DNA of 64,000 nucleotides from Datisca glomerata (GCA_003255025.1 QANY01005313.1:62001-126000); one strand, 5' to 3'; shown: positions 20,983 to 33,398, counted from the stretch's first letter. Notes: generated by a model from the letters alone, not told the origin. Numbers and translations are program-made.

Positions 20983-22580
20983 TTTCTCTCTCTTTCGCAG
21001 AAAGAGTGAAAAGGTAGACAAAACTGTGATATAAAAAAAATCGAGTGTCAAGCACTGCTTTTTTTTTTTAACAATTTTTCGGTACAGTTGGTGCGACTTG
21101 TGAGTCTTTGAGGAGTGTTAGAACTTAGAAGATAGTTGAAATTTGTGGTGGGAATGTAGAGTTAGGTGGATACAAAACAGATACGGTTGGTTGGGGGCGG
21201 GTTTTTACCCATTCCAGAGATAAAAGGACCAAATTTTGGTACATTGCCCACCCCTTTACAAAATCGGGTCTGTTGGTTAGTGATTTGAAATAAATGAAAA
21301 AAAAAAGCAAATATTAGTCGGGGCTTAAAATTTGTTTTTTGAATTTAAATCTCTTTATAGCAATTTTATTTTGAGATGTCATGACTTTTTCTTTGCTTTG
21401 TATTTGCCTATATAAAGGCTTTAGTCACGCTTGAAAAAATAATAAGAAAAACACCATTCGTTTTCTCTATATCTAGTTTTCCCTAAAACTCAAGAGGGCC
21501 ACTACATGAGTGGACTAATACTGAAAGTATTAGGGGTGAACATGGCTTTAAGGAGAATGACCGGTGACATGATCTGTCTTTAACATTTTTCTGTTAAAGT
21601 TACATTAAAGTTTATTCAACCATTTGATAAGTTTTTACTCTCCATACATATTTTCAGGAGTGCAACTAGAAAGTTAGTTATGTTTTACGGTATATTATAA
21701 TTTTTACGGTATAATTTTATGATATTTTTTATTGCGGTTTATTTCTTACAAAATTCATTATTTTATGGTTTACTTTCTAAGACGTGACTTTGTTTTGAAC
21801 TAGAAAAAGTTTGTGAATTCATTGATACTGTCCCGCGGGTAGAGCTTGAGGTTTTGAGCTACATAATTGAAGAAGCCGTCCCCAAATAATTCACCACCGA
21901 AAACTAGACAAGCACTTTTTAAGTTGCAAAGAATGGTCACATGGGAACTACAAGAGCAACAGATTACACTCTACGGAAACACAAGAGTGACGCTTAATAT
22001 TCTTGAATTTCTCTTTTCCTTAAATATCAAAGTCACAGGATCTTGAACATTGATTTTGTTATATAATTAAGCAACTAGAAAGTGACTACAATATTTGAAC
22101 ACTTTGTCTTAAAACCGAGGGTTTATCCGAGAAGTCAGTAGTCACTCATGGCAGTCAAATATAATTTCCCAGGCCGGAAATTTGTAATTCAAATTTAATT
22201 TTATCAACATCCTCAAGTTTTCGACCAAAGTTATACCAAATCCAGCCTATCACAACACAACCATTTACAGCAGCCAAAATCTAGAGAAATAGTTTTATAA
22301 TAAGCAAGAAGAAGATTTTCTTTTATGACCCATTAATTAAAAATTAATCCTATGCAATCATATCTGCAACAAATCGTAACAGCTAAATTCATATCCAAAT
22401 TGGCAGAGAGAGAGAGACCTTCATCATCAAAGTCGCCATTTTTGGAGGCCAATATGCCATTATTGACAAACTCAGAAATTTGCATCAATTTGCATGAACA
22501 GAAAATTTGCAACAATTAGCAGAAACAACAACAGAACAGAAAATTTGCATCAACAGTCACGAATAATATTCACGATACAG

Positions 22581-22585
<5 letters not shown>
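20983..22585. other. GNAT upstream region and intergenic DNA
   Basis: TTTTTTTTATATCAC on the minus strand (about 21030-21045) could be the GNAT TATA region, and a poly-T tract lies at 21058-21069. No other gene is recognised. A plus-strand promoter-like CTATATAAAGGC lies near 21409-21420, and inverted motifs such as CCACTACATGAGTGG occur near 21500. Confidence 0.45.
21409..21420 (+). promoter_or_regulatory. TATA-like box, no gene attached
   Basis: CTATATAAAGGC is a good plant TATA match, and A-rich sequence with short CT-rich strips follows. No coding frame begins downstream, so it may be a remnant LTR promoter or an orphan promoter. Confidence 0.35.

Positions 22586-22646
<61 letters not shown>
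22586..22646 (+). repeat. (GA)n microsatellite, ~30 units
   Basis: There are about 61 bp of uninterrupted GA, followed by AGAG-rich imperfect repeats to about 22775. A minus-strand frame across it is only simple-repeat translation. Confidence 0.97.
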
Positions 22647-22648
<2 letters not shown>

Positions 22649-22700
22649 ACACAAGACTCTAACAGAGAGAGAGTAACACAAGACTCTAACAGAGAGAGAG
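22646..22700 (+). repeat. 27-bp tandem duplication next to the GA tract
   Basis: GTAACACAAGACTCTAACAG starts at 22646 and again at 22673, each followed by AGAGAGA. Related GTAACAGAGAGAG motifs continue to about 22760. Confidence 0.85.
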
Positions 22701-22769
22701 ATAGAGAGTAACAGAGAGAGAGAGAGAGGAACAAAATCGTAACAGAGAGAGACATTAACAGAGAGAGAG

Positions 22770-23687
22770 AGACTACCTCGCAGTCGCGCAGCTCAGTCGT
22801 TGCAGGGCTCCGTCAGGCTCAGTCGTGAGTCGCCGTCGGGATCGGGGGTAAGGAAGATGAGTTTTAGGGGGAAATTAGGGATTTTAGGAAATTTTGGGGA
22901 TTTTTAGGGATATTAGGGTTTTTTGTTTAGGGGATTAAAATAAAACATTTTAAGGTTAAAAATCTGAAAATAAAAGGGCTAAAACTGAAGAAACTTATTG
23001 GGGTCATAATTGAAAAATCAGTAGGCTCGAAAATATCAAAAAAATTCCTTACTAAAAAATTATAAATTTTTTAGAGTGGTCACTTAACGCCACCCATATT
23101 CTATATTTTCATTGATTGTGATTTAATTTGAACAACAATCTTAAAACCATGTTGAGTAGACATAAAACACCCACCATGACATGTATAAAAGAAGAACCAA
23201 TCAAGAGAGACTGAGAGGATCAACACCGTGGTAGAACGAGAGGGAGAGAATCGGAGCTGTAAAAGAGATTAGGAGACCATGATCAATTCAGCAGTTATAA
23301 GGAAACACGATCAATGTGGCAGTTCAGGGAAATAAGCTTAATTTGAGACCACATTCAGAAAAAACTCACAAACATAGAAATGATCCCACGAACATGACCG
23401 TATTACCAAAAATATAGAGGAGGTGTAGCTGTTTTTCAAAAAGATGGAGGGAACTTCCTTCCATAAATTGATTCGTCAATATCTTGTAAAAGCCTATAAA
23501 TTCAGGCTCAATGAAAACAAAAAAGATCAATACAAGCCTAGCAAATTTTTACCAAAAGCATTATTTTTCTCTCTTCTTACATATTATCGCCTTATTTTTC
23601 TAAGTAAGGGAAAAATCATTTACATTTTGGTGCTTTTCATTGAGAGTTGAAAGAAAAGCTCGAGAAACCCACCTCAAAACATTGAAC
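22770..23687. other. intergenic, no gene recognised
   Basis: A short GC-rich strip (22775-22850) is followed by AT-rich sequence with runs such as TTAGGGATTTTAGG. A plus-strand frame at 23444-23650 (68 codons) has no family features. The 5' LTR expected upstream of the gag at 23688 could not be delimited. Confidence 0.5.
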
Positions 23688-25552
23688 ATGTCTAGAACCA
23701 GGTCTAATGCCTCCCTGAATGAAGGCAACGGGCTGGAAATGGAGGTGATCACGTAGATCAACCAACCTCACTAGCAAAGATGTTGCAGACAATTCTGACC
23801 GAGATGCAGGATATGGAATAACGTAATACAGAAGCACTGCGCAGCGCATGACAGACTGTGCAAGACCAGATTAATCTTCAGCAAGAGATGGCAAGAACAC
23901 ACGCTAAAATTAGTCAGAGGACAAATAATGAGGAGCAGGAGATCCGTTCAGAGGACGACGGACAAGATACGAGACAATAGAATAACAAAAATAGTAGAAA
24001 CATGCAACGGGAGGATGGAGAAATCCAGTCTCAATACCAGACAAATGAGACTACAGGGGAGGTTCATCACCCCAAAATCATAACCGAGGAAGCAATGGAA
24101 GAAATGTTGAAAAGAAAAATGATGGAAATGAGAAAACTAGGGAGTGCAGGCAAAGCAGATCTTGAATCGCTCACCCGTACTCCATTATGTCCCGAGATAC
24201 TGGTGGAGGTCATACCTAAGAGGTTTGTGGCCCCCAAATTCAAATGCTACAAAGGAAAAACGGACCCAATAGACCATCTCTGGCGATTTAGACAAGTAAG
24301 GGCATTATATCAACATGGATGAGTTGATGTGCATGATGTTTCCGACCAGTCTTGACGGAGTTGCTCTAAAATGGTATCATTCCGTCCCTATACATTCGAT
24401 TACTAACTTCGCTGCTATGTCCTATGTATTTCTAGAGCAATATTCCACCTACTGCATGGTGATGGAGGATAACGAGTATCTTCTGACTATTTCTGCCAAA
24501 AAGGGAGAGTCATTATAGATGAAATGGCAAGAGTAAACAACTATGATGATCGAGTTGCCTGATTGGCTTTCAGGTTGGGACTGGAACCAAACTCACCCCC
24601 TGTTTGAAGACTTGTCCAAGATGAAACATTTGTCCATGACAGAAACCTTTCAACGGGCGTAAACTTATATTACTCTAGAAGAGGAGAAAAGAAGCCTACT
24701 GAAAGTGGATGAACAGAAGACGAGAGAGTCGAGGAAGCGGGAACGGAGTTTGAGATCTGAAAAGAAAAGATTTGATAGAACAGAAATGGACGATGAAAGA
24801 AACGACAATAAACATTAAATGACAGAGTACTAAAGACGAGATTCAGATAGAGTACACCATTGGGACAAGGTTTACACGTTGTTGACTATCCCAGTAAACC
24901 TTGACTGAAGAGACCATCCCTACTCATAAAAGAGCCGCATCACAAGGATAAAGACAAGTCCTTCACTTTTCACAAGAGCAGTGGGCATTATACAAGGGAC
25001 TGCTTCCAACTCCAAGACTACATTTAGAAGCTGATTAAAGATGGATATCTCCGTTAGTTTGTGAAAAAGGAGGAGGAGAAATGGGAAGTTGAAAAAGAGA
25101 ACCATAGTGATGACAAGCGTGATAACATTTATCGCGCTGAAAGAACAAGAAGGGCCTACCAGGAAAGAAAGAAATACATACTATAAGAAGTCGACGCTAG
25201 AGAAATGTCTGGAAGGGCCCTTGAGTATCAGCGAAAATCCTCCGTTGATATTCGATGACCTGGATTTAGAGCATGACAGGAATCACAACGATGCTCTTGT
25301 CATCTCAGTATAAGTTGGAAACTACTTATTGAGAAGAGTTTTAGCCTACGACATGAGCGTCGTGAACATTCTATATCGAGCGACCTTGGAAATAATGTCA
25401 ATGGAAGAGCAGAAGCTAGAAGGAACTTCATAATAGCTGATAGGCTTCAACGGAGCCAGTAGCTACTCGGAATGGACCCTTGTCCTCCCGGTAAATGCGG
25501 AACTCTTTAATTACATGACCGAGTTCATGATCCTGAGCACGTCTTCCCTGTA
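23688..25552 (+). pseudogene. Ty3/gypsy gag and protease remnant
   Basis: The plus strand begins MSRTRSNASLNEGNGLEMEV and, across several frames, reads KRFVAPKFKCYKGKTDPIDH and MDELMCMMFPTSLDG with the following LKWYHSVP, the gag core of plant Tat/Athila-type elements. A long charged region rich in Lys, Arg and Glu follows (24690-24830). A protease-like part at 25320-25550 shows LIGFNGASSYSEW and MTEFMILSTSSLYNA. More than ten stops or frame changes interrupt it. The text ends abruptly at about 25552 in copia gag. Confidence 0.8.
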
Positions 25553-25554
25553 TA

Positions 25555-27060
25555 ATGCTTTGCCAAATGAACTTTATAATGTAAACTGTTCCTATGATCA
25601 CGCACGTGATATTTGGAATGCTCGATAATATGATTTAGAAGATGTTTGTAATAAAAATATGCTGTTGGAATTTTTTTGGATTTTACTATGAATGAAGAAA
25701 GAACTATGACTGTTCAAATTGAGAAGTTTCATGCTTTAGCAGGAGAGATAACCAAAGAGGAAACGAAATTTCCTGATGACTTTGTGCCTAGTTCTTTTCC
25801 TGAGGAATTGCCTAGCTCATAATTTTAAGCGAAGTATGAAACATGATACGAATAAATGGACTCTAGACCAAGTGGTTACTTGAATCAGAATTAAAGATAA
25901 AACTTCGGTGAGCAAAGAATAGAACTTGAAAGCCAACATGGTGGAGGAAACAAAAAGCAATTCAATAAAATCTGAAAGTAAAGAAAGAGAATAGATTGAA
26001 GAGGAATTCGTCAAAGAAGAAGAATGTGAATTGTTTCTATCGTTGGAAGCCGTGACACTACAAAATGAATGTCGACACTGAAAAAAGAAGATTTTTGGTG
26101 AAGCTGCAATTAATCTGACTAAGTCTAATGTTATCGCAATAATGGTTACACAGGTTAACTTGACACTGGTGCAACAAAGCACATACGTAGAGATATAAGC
26201 GCTCTCTACAATTAGTGAGATATTGGAGGAGAACATGTCTTCATGGGCAATTCACAAGTGTCAAAGGTTATTGGCAAAGGCAAGGTTGTTGTGAGGATGA
26301 CATGTGAAAAAATGCTTGCTCTTCGTGATACATTGCATGTGTCAGTTATAATGCGCAATTTGGTCTACGGTACTCTTCTCAACAAAGTAGGGGATGAAAC
26401 TCACAATTGAGGTAGACAAGGCAATAATTACTAAAAATAATATTTCTGCTGGAAAATTCTTTATGCTGATGAACTATTCGTACTTAATGAACTTGAAATT
26501 ATGAATGAAAAATCATCTTCTTTAGTTTATATTATTGAATCTTTTGATTTGTCGTTTTGTGGACTCGGACATCGTAGTGCACCATATATTAACAAGATTA
26601 TATAAATTGGTTTCAATAAAAAAAATTACATAACACATAACATAGAGAAATGCCAACTGTGTGTAGAGGCTAAGTTCACAAGAAAACCTGATAAAAGTTT
26701 TGGTAAGAGAAATTGAATGTTTGCAACCTCTACACATAAATTTAGGAGATTTTAGATCGCATGAATCTTGAAGAAAAAGATACTAAGTTACTTTTAGATG
26801 ATTTTTCAAGATATATTAGAGTGTTTTTTATTAAGACGTAAGAATGAGGTTGAACAAATATTTATATTATATAAAAATGAAGTAGAACTCAATTTGCGAA
26901 AAAAACTAAAAGGCTTAGGATAGACAGGAGGACTGAATATGAAACATATTCTATTACTAAAGTTTTAAACAAAATGATATCATCCCATGAAATTGGATCC
27001 TCATATTAGCCTTAATAAAATGAAGTAGTAGAACATATGACCATTTATCCAAGAATTATT
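25555..27060 (+). pseudogene. Ty1/copia gag to integrase remnant, heavily decayed
   Basis: Plus-strand fragments read CSYDHARDIWNAR, EERTMTVQIEKFHALAGEIT and KFPDDFVPSSF (gag). Across many frames there follow a protease region near 26160, GHRSAPYINKI with CQLC near 26650 (GAG-pre-integrase) and LRIDRRTEYETYSITK near 26910 (integrase, where DRGGEY is expected). Stops are dense. No reverse transcriptase or LTR was found, so both ends are missing. The left end is fused directly to the gypsy protease and the right end merges with an unknown sequence near 27040. Confidence 0.75.
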
Positions 27061-27505
27061 TCATTGGTGTGGTCTTGCCTCAGCATCTATAGGATCCTCC
27101 TCAGCTTTAAGGCTTTGAATAGGAGATTTGGTTTGGATTAAGAAATCGACGAATTAAGATGTTGTTATGTAATTAAACCTAGGAATGAGATTTATTATTT
27201 CCAATCGAAATTCAGAATAGAGAGGGTCAATGGTGACCAATATTCCCCCGGGTGATAAAAATTGAGAGAGGGATGTCCTTGTGATTGATGGGAATTGAGG
27301 CGGTGATGGCCGCTGGAGAATTTTCAAGAACTTGAGGACTTTCAATAAGTAGCCGGAGCCCCATTTCCCAGCTCTGTTTCTCTTTAAATTTACCATTGTT
27401 ACTTGTTGTTTCTTCTTCCTCTTTTTTTTTTTATATTGATTCTCTATTTTCCTACAGATAAACTTAAGAACAGGAAGCCTTGCATAACCCAGAAGACTAA
27501 AGATA
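26824..27505 (+). repeat. segmental duplication copy A (copia piece plus unknown DNA)
   Basis: Copy A begins in the copia integrase remnant (TTTTTTATTAAGACGTAAGAATG). It crosses into unknown DNA with ATAGGATCCTCCTC, GACGAATTAAGATGTTG and GGTGATGGCCGCTGGAGAAT, and ends near CAGAAGACTAAAGATAAGC. It matches 27941-28556 except for about 80-100 bp of integrase text present only here. Confidence 0.9.
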
Positions 27506-27940
27506 AGCTAATCCTCGCCTTCCATTACCGGTACACAAAGTGGTCTGGGCTCCTAGACTCGCGTGGTGACGTCACACTTGTATGCTCTCAACCCTCGAGT
27601 TCAGTCATACCACTCATTATCGTGTCATTATATGTTCTTCCGTGAGATCTTCCCATTGTTTCTCCTTCATTTTATCTTCAACACCAGCCTCATTGTCTTC
27701 TTCTTGTCCCGGGAGAGATTCACATATCTCTTCTAGCCATTCTTCTCCAGTGATTCTGATTCTGGTTCTTCGGAGGAAAACACCTCAATTTAGAGATTGA
27801 AAGAAAATCTCAATATGTTGAAACGACTTCGTACTATGGTGGGTGAAGTTGGGAGGCAAACTCGCAACAGATTTGACGAGACCAGCTCTTCGAGGGATCT
27901 TCCCATTTTAGATGTCCCTTCTGTTTAGATGTCCCTTCTC
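27506..27940. other. spacer between the duplication copies
   Basis: This is unique DNA with TCTTC-rich strips. Near its right end GATGTCCCTTCTGTTTA is followed by GATGTCCCTTCTCTTT, a small repeat at the copy B boundary. A plus-strand text around 27800-27910 (MLKRLRTMVGEVGRQTRN) is open but unrecognised. Confidence 0.5.
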
Positions 27941-28556
27941 TTTTTTACTAAGATCTAAGAATGAGCTTGAACAAGTTTTTACATAATATAAAAATGAAGT
28001 AGAACTCAATTGGAGAAAAAAACTAAAAGGCTTATGATAGACAAAGGGACTGAATATGAAACATATTCCATTACTAAAGTTTTATCCAAGAATTATTCCA
28101 TTGGTGTGGCCTTGCCTCTTCTCAATTTACTCTCAGCATTTATAGGATCCTCCTCGGCTTTAAGGCTTTGAATAGGAGATTTGGTTTGGATTTAGGAATC
28201 GACGAATTAAGATGTTGTTATGTAATTAAACCTAGGGATGAGAATTATTATCTATTCCAATTGGACTTCAGAATAGAGAGGGTCAACGGTGACCAATATT
28301 CCCCTGGGTGATAAAAATTGAGAGAGGGATATCCATGTGATTGGTAGAAATTGGGACGGTGATGGCCGCTGGAGAATTCCCAAGAACTTGGGGACTTTCA
28401 ATAAGTAGCCGGAGCCCTATTTCCAGCTCTGTTTCTCTTTAAGTTTACCATTGTTACTTGTTTCTTCTTCCTCTTTTTTTTATATATTGACTCTCTATTT
28501 TCCTGCAGATAAACTTAAGAACAGGAAGCCCTACATAACCCAGAAGACTGAAGAGA
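27941..28556 (+). repeat. segmental duplication copy B
   Basis: This copy has the same chimeric join of copia integrase and unknown DNA as copy A, about 1.05-1.12 kb downstream. It lacks the stretch between AAGTTTT and ATCCAAGAATTATT that copy A has, and carries a ~16-bp extra strip (CTTCTCAATTTACTCT). It ends at CAGAAGACTGAAGAGAG, where the last part of the PMD pseudogene on the other strand begins. Confidence 0.9.
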
Positions 28557-31216
28557 GATGCTTTGCACGTCCTTCATGTTCTTGTTCCGATTCAATATCC
28601 TCATTGGTGTCGTCATCATGGCCGTCTTCATCATCATTAACTAAATCTTCACCATTGTCATCATCTTCATCAACTTCATCATCACTCTCATGCCTGCTTG
28701 CTTGAGTTTCATACATGTGCTGGCATCTTTGCAACTTCGCCTACAAGTCTACATATTAAATATATTTTGATTTCAAACTAAAAAATAAATAGGGAAAGAT
28801 CGTAAGTTTACAAATTTCTTATCCTTTTTTCCATTGATGCTTTGGCCTTTCTCATCGCCTCATGTGCGCTCAACATTTTCTCGAATAAGAGCTTATTGAG
28901 ATCGATAATCATGCGCATCATGCCTGACGCGCATGTCGTCAGCACCTGCATTATCCAAATTATGCGTTAATATGATATTGAATGACTAAATAATAAATAT
29001 TAACATCATAACACACATAATCGACTTCAGCAAATGGAAGACCCCAGACTAGAACATCATTTGGAATGTCAACCAACTCACGACTACCATCTGGGAATGG
29101 TAACTGAATCTGCCATGATGGTAGTGGGATGTCAACCACTCTTATATCATCAACGCTCGCTCTAGCTGACCCTGATGCTCCTAATAATGTTGTGGCTGTT
29201 GCGGTTGCTGGTGTTGCTGCCTATAATAGTAGATTACAAAATGACATTGTATAATAATATTAGTAATCTCCTATATTTAAAAAGCACATAGAGACATTTA
29301 GTTCCTGCGAAGATGAAGATTCCCCATCATAGTTGTAAGACAACCACATTTTCTGAAATTCATCATAAGTATCTTCTCTATCGCCATCTACATCAATGAT
29401 CAAGTGTGTCGCTCTGAAACCTCCAAGACCACCAGCTAGATCCTCTCTGATGAATGGTTGATTACATAACATTGAATTTAGGGTTCTGTATGGGATGTAC
29501 GGGGCATCGACTCCCATACTCTACCATGACACGCACTCACCCAAGATCATGCTCTTCCAGCAGTTCCTGGTAGCAAGATTCTCATAGTGGTAGGAGGTAT
29601 ACTGTCAATGCAATAGTATGGCAAGTTTGTACTTTATTCCTAAGGGTTCCAATTGATCTCAAAGTTCAAAAATAAATTTAAAACATTATTCATACTCAGG
29701 GGGGAGACAAGATAAGAATTGATATAATAAAACACATAACTCATTGGGCTTCACATATCAAAGTTTAACACATAACTCTTTTAGGCAGTGACCAACATCC
29801 CTTGTTTTCGATTCAATGTCTATCCAACGTGCTACTCTCGAGAACGTGTCTTGACCACCCAATGGTCTACTTAGTGCCAAACACATAAAGTACTCACAAG
29901 CCCATACCTCACATGCTCTCCAAAAACCCCATGTCCCTACACTTTTGCCGCAGCATAAAGTGACCGTATTGAATTACAATACGAACAACATCAAACCACC
30001 CCAACTATACTCCTGTATCTAATCTATTTTTTGTAGGCTACGGAGGAATTACAAATAATTGTACTACCCAAGAGATCCAGAAGAAAGACTCTCGTCAAAA
30101 TGTCCTCCTGTTTAGAAGTAGTACACTCGTACCTAACATAATTATCAAATTTCCATTGGTAACTAACTTTTTTTCTCCAACCTCCGACAATAGTTTACCA
30201 ACTAGCTTTCACAAAGCCATATTGTTCTTGTAGAGTTCCAAATCATAGTCTAGTTATCGACCGTCGACTTTCAGGCCAGTTATCGCAGCAAAATCCAATG
30301 GGGTCTATGTCATTTCACCCACTTCATCTATATGAAATGTGTGTGTTGTACCCATCATTTCTCGGCCAGCCTTTTCAATAGGACGCGATCCATCTTCCCT
30401 TTTCAATATACTTATAAAATAACTAAACTCGGAAGTATCGACATTTCTTCTCACATTTTCAAGAAGCCTACTGTACCATCGAGCTACTAGTGTAGTGTTC
30501 CCAAAACCACGAATACCAAGATCATAGAACTCATCCTAAGAACCCTAAATGTAAGTATGACTCAGTGAAAAATGTGTATGGATAAAAATGTACTATAATC
30601 CCTATTATGACATTTCGTCGAACATCTTACAGGCAATAAACATACACTATAATTTTTCATCCAAAACATATATCACTACCAATAATCACACATTTCTAGA
30701 AACATCACATAAAAACACTCAGTTTTCAAAATTATTCAAGTATCTATTTAGTGTTTTGACAATATAAATATAGTATAAACCTCAATATGAAATTTTATCA
30801 AACACCTTACGAACAATGAAAAAAATACACCATATAATTCATTATGACATTTCATCGAACATTTTACAGGCACTCATGAAAATACTATAGTTTTCCATCC
30901 AAGACATATATTTCTACCAACGACCATACATTTCTATAATCGTCACTTAAAAAAACACCCAATTTGCAGAACGAATCAAATATATATTAGGTGTTTTAAC
31001 AATGTAACACATAAAATTCAAAATCTTTAAAGAAAAACCTACATCTTGGTTGCTTGGGTGAAGAATAAGGCTACTAAGATTTTGATTCTTTGGATTAAAT
31101 CTTTTCACCCCGTAACCGACGACATCATACGACCCTTTCAAAATGCTCGAGCTCAAACGTGATTGTGTCGTTACACTCAATGTTTCCTTTTGTAACTTTA
31201 TGCTTTCCTCTAGCAA
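28531..31216 (-). pseudogene. plant mobile domain (PMD, MAIN-like) gene, broken
   Basis: On the minus strand a leader near 31216-31050 (MLEESIKLQKETLSV) is followed by an intron-like AT-rich region. PMD blocks follow: RGFGNTTLVARWYSRLLENV, GTTHTFHIDEVGEM and TPLDFAAITGLKVDG (30250-30540), EYSWGG and WGFWRACEVWACEYF (29900-30010), then YIPYRTLNSMLCNQPF (29400-29520). A tail holds VVDIPLPSWQIQLPFPDG (about 29130) and an acidic end rich in Asp and Glu (28560-28700). PMD proteins are nuclear proteins related to MAIN and MAIL1 that act in silencing and transcription, and are often spread by transposons. Stops inside the core make this a pseudogene. Confidence 0.72.
30592..31010 (+). repeat. ~240-bp-period direct repeat in PMD intron-like region
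   Basis: TATGACATTTCGTCGAACAT near 30604 recurs as TATGACATTTCATCGAACAT near 30843. ACATATATCACTACCAA recurs as ACATATATTTCTACCAA, and TTTAGTGTTTTGACAAT as TTAGGTGTTTTAACAAT. A third partial copy starts near 30786. Confidence 0.8.
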
Positions 31217-32460
31217 TTATTGGTGAAAAAAAAAACAATATTAGAAGGATATGGTATTTGGGGTCACGGGTTGGAGGGATTTGGCTTGGTTTGGCGCGGG
31301 TTTTGTCTCGTGTGTTGCAATGGATGTGTTCAATGAGAGATTGTGGGTTTGCTTGTCTGTTGCAACGGATTTGGATCGATTTTGATGGATTTTGGGCTAT
31401 GAAGAGAGATGATGAATGAGATCAAGAAGAAGGAGAATAGGGTTTGAGTGAAGAGAAATGAAGTGTTGAAAGAGAGGGGGAAGGGTGGGTATCCATTTTT
31501 TAAGAATAAGGGGAATGGGTTTTTTAATCTTAAGGTTAATTTTGATAAGAAATATGAGTAGAGTTGAAAATTAAATTTATAGGGATAAAATTAATTAAAA
31601 CATAAAGGGTTACTTTCCAAAAATTATGGGATTATTATTATAAAATAAAAGGTTAAATTTTAAATTTCAATATTTAATTTCAAACTTTTAGTGGATATGT
31701 ACGATTTAACAGTAGAATGTGATGTTAAAGGTTATACGTGTTCGTCAAACTGATGAATAGGATTTACCGACCATCACAACATCACGACATATAATTATAT
31801 TTGGTGAAAACTCGTTTCGCTCGATACTTGTCACAAAAGCACAACAACATTATCAATGACAACTTTTATCGAGTTTAAGATTAAGTGTTCAATTGTTTCA
31901 AGAATCCTTAATTAATCCAATCTAATTTCACATAATAAGTGAGTATTTTGATTACAACGTGTTCAGTTTGAGCTGGGCGATGAAAAGTTTCATAAACAAT
32001 AGCACGGAAAAGGGTACTCCTAGTAGAAGTGGTATAATTATTCCAAGTATTTCCGTTGGAACAGCTATGTACATTTTAGATTTTCTATTTACTCATGATC
32101 TGGCTTGATCGGCCCAATCATGATATTTCACTCATGATCTAGCCTAGTCGACCCGTTCGTAATATTAAAGGATCAAACATTTTCTTGAAAAACTTTGTAC
32201 ATCCAGAGGTTGCGCAGCAGCTTCTTGTGGAACCTCCACCTGATGAATAATTGCATTGAAATAATGAGTTTTTTATATTTATATAAATGATATTCCCGAT
32301 GTACAGTAAATAAGTAAAAATATTAATTTTAAGGAAAATTATGAAGAATGGCGATTACAGCCATATAAATGGTGACTATGACAAAAAAGTGGCGATTGAG
32401 AGGAAGACTCACGATCCCATATTTATACATGACGTTTGAGTATTGACACAGGCGATTATT
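31217..32460. other. intergenic, possible PMD 5' flank
   Basis: A GC-richer strip at 31250-31420 could be upstream exon or promoter of the PMD gene. The rest is AT-rich with no gene. A 39-bp duplication (CTCATGATCTGG/CTCATGATCTAG) lies at 32091-32168. Confidence 0.5.
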
Positions 32461-32830
32461 AATTTATACGTATTTGGTGAACCCAAGTACGTATTTGGTG
32501 AACCCCTCTAAGAATTATTATATTGTATGTATTTGGTGAACCCTACTACGTATTTAGTGAAGCCCTCCAAGAATTATTATTTTGTATATATTTGGTGAAC
32601 CCCATTATGTAATTGGTAAATCTCACTACGTAATTGGTGAACCCCACTACGTAATTGGTGAACTCCACTACATAATTGGTGAACCCCACTACGTTTTTGA
32701 TGAATCTCATTACGTATTTGGTGAACCCCTCCAAAAAATTTTAATTTGTACATATTTGATGAACCCCAGTATATATTTTGTGAACCTCACTACGTATTTG
32801 ATGAACCACAATACGTATTTGTAAAACTCT
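32461..32830 (+). repeat. 21-bp minisatellite with higher-order spacing
   Basis: The core CTACGTAATTGGTGAACCCC and its variants repeat at 21-bp steps, best between 32600 and 32740. Toward both ends the cores are spaced by longer strips containing AAGAATTATTAT and TTTGTATATATTTGG, suggesting an older, larger unit. Because 21 is a multiple of three, repeating peptides of seven residues (YVIGEPH) appear in one plus frame and similar ones on the minus strand; these are not taken as genes. Confidence 0.92.
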
Positions 32831-32849
32831 AAGAAAAAAATCGATTACC

Positions 32850-33368
32850 TGTTGGACTTTGTGTGAGCCAGATTGCTTCAAAAGTAATCTAAGGGCCACA
32901 ATGGCCCAGTATCATTACCGGAAAATTATTCCCAACATTGTAAAGTTATCCCTATTTATAAAGTCATCTACATTTTATTTCCTTAACAAAGCCACCAAGT
33001 CTCCTGCAAGTTAATAAAGTCAAGTGAATATTCCAACTAGATTCTATCTAGGTGGTTTTACATCACTTGATAGAGTCTTCCAAAATAAACTTCCATCAAG
33101 TTGATTTGGTAAAACTCAATTACTCATAAGAAAATTATACATGTACTTGCAATATGTGGTTAATAATAATAACATACATATATCAATAAATAATAGACAT
33201 AGTAAATGGCAACAACATGAATATATGTATTTATGTATGTTGTGCACCAATTGGTAATGTGAGGCTCTTTGAAAATAAATAGATTTATCCATCACAAAAG
33301 ATAATTAAAGGGGTAATGTGATGTCTCAAAAGATAATTAAAGGGCTTTTTAGCCACATTTGTCCAACA
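32850..33368 (-). repeat. 3' LTR of the truncated copia element (519 bp)
   Basis: The ends are an inverted pair, TGTTGGAC and GTCCAACA. On the minus strand it starts right after CCAAGTGAGATA (polypurine tract). A minus-strand TATA box, TTTATAAATAGGG, lies at about 32950-32963. Confidence 0.82.
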
Positions 33369-33398
33369 TATCTCACTTGGCCTAAAATCCAACATATT

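Noticed and set aside
22570..22755. Ser/Leu repeat frame on the minus strand
   Set aside because: It is the translation of the GA microsatellite and its imperfect flanks.
32546..32824. Heptapeptide-repeat frames (YVIGEPH type) on both strands
   Set aside because: A 21-bp minisatellite makes these automatically; there are no flanking coding features.
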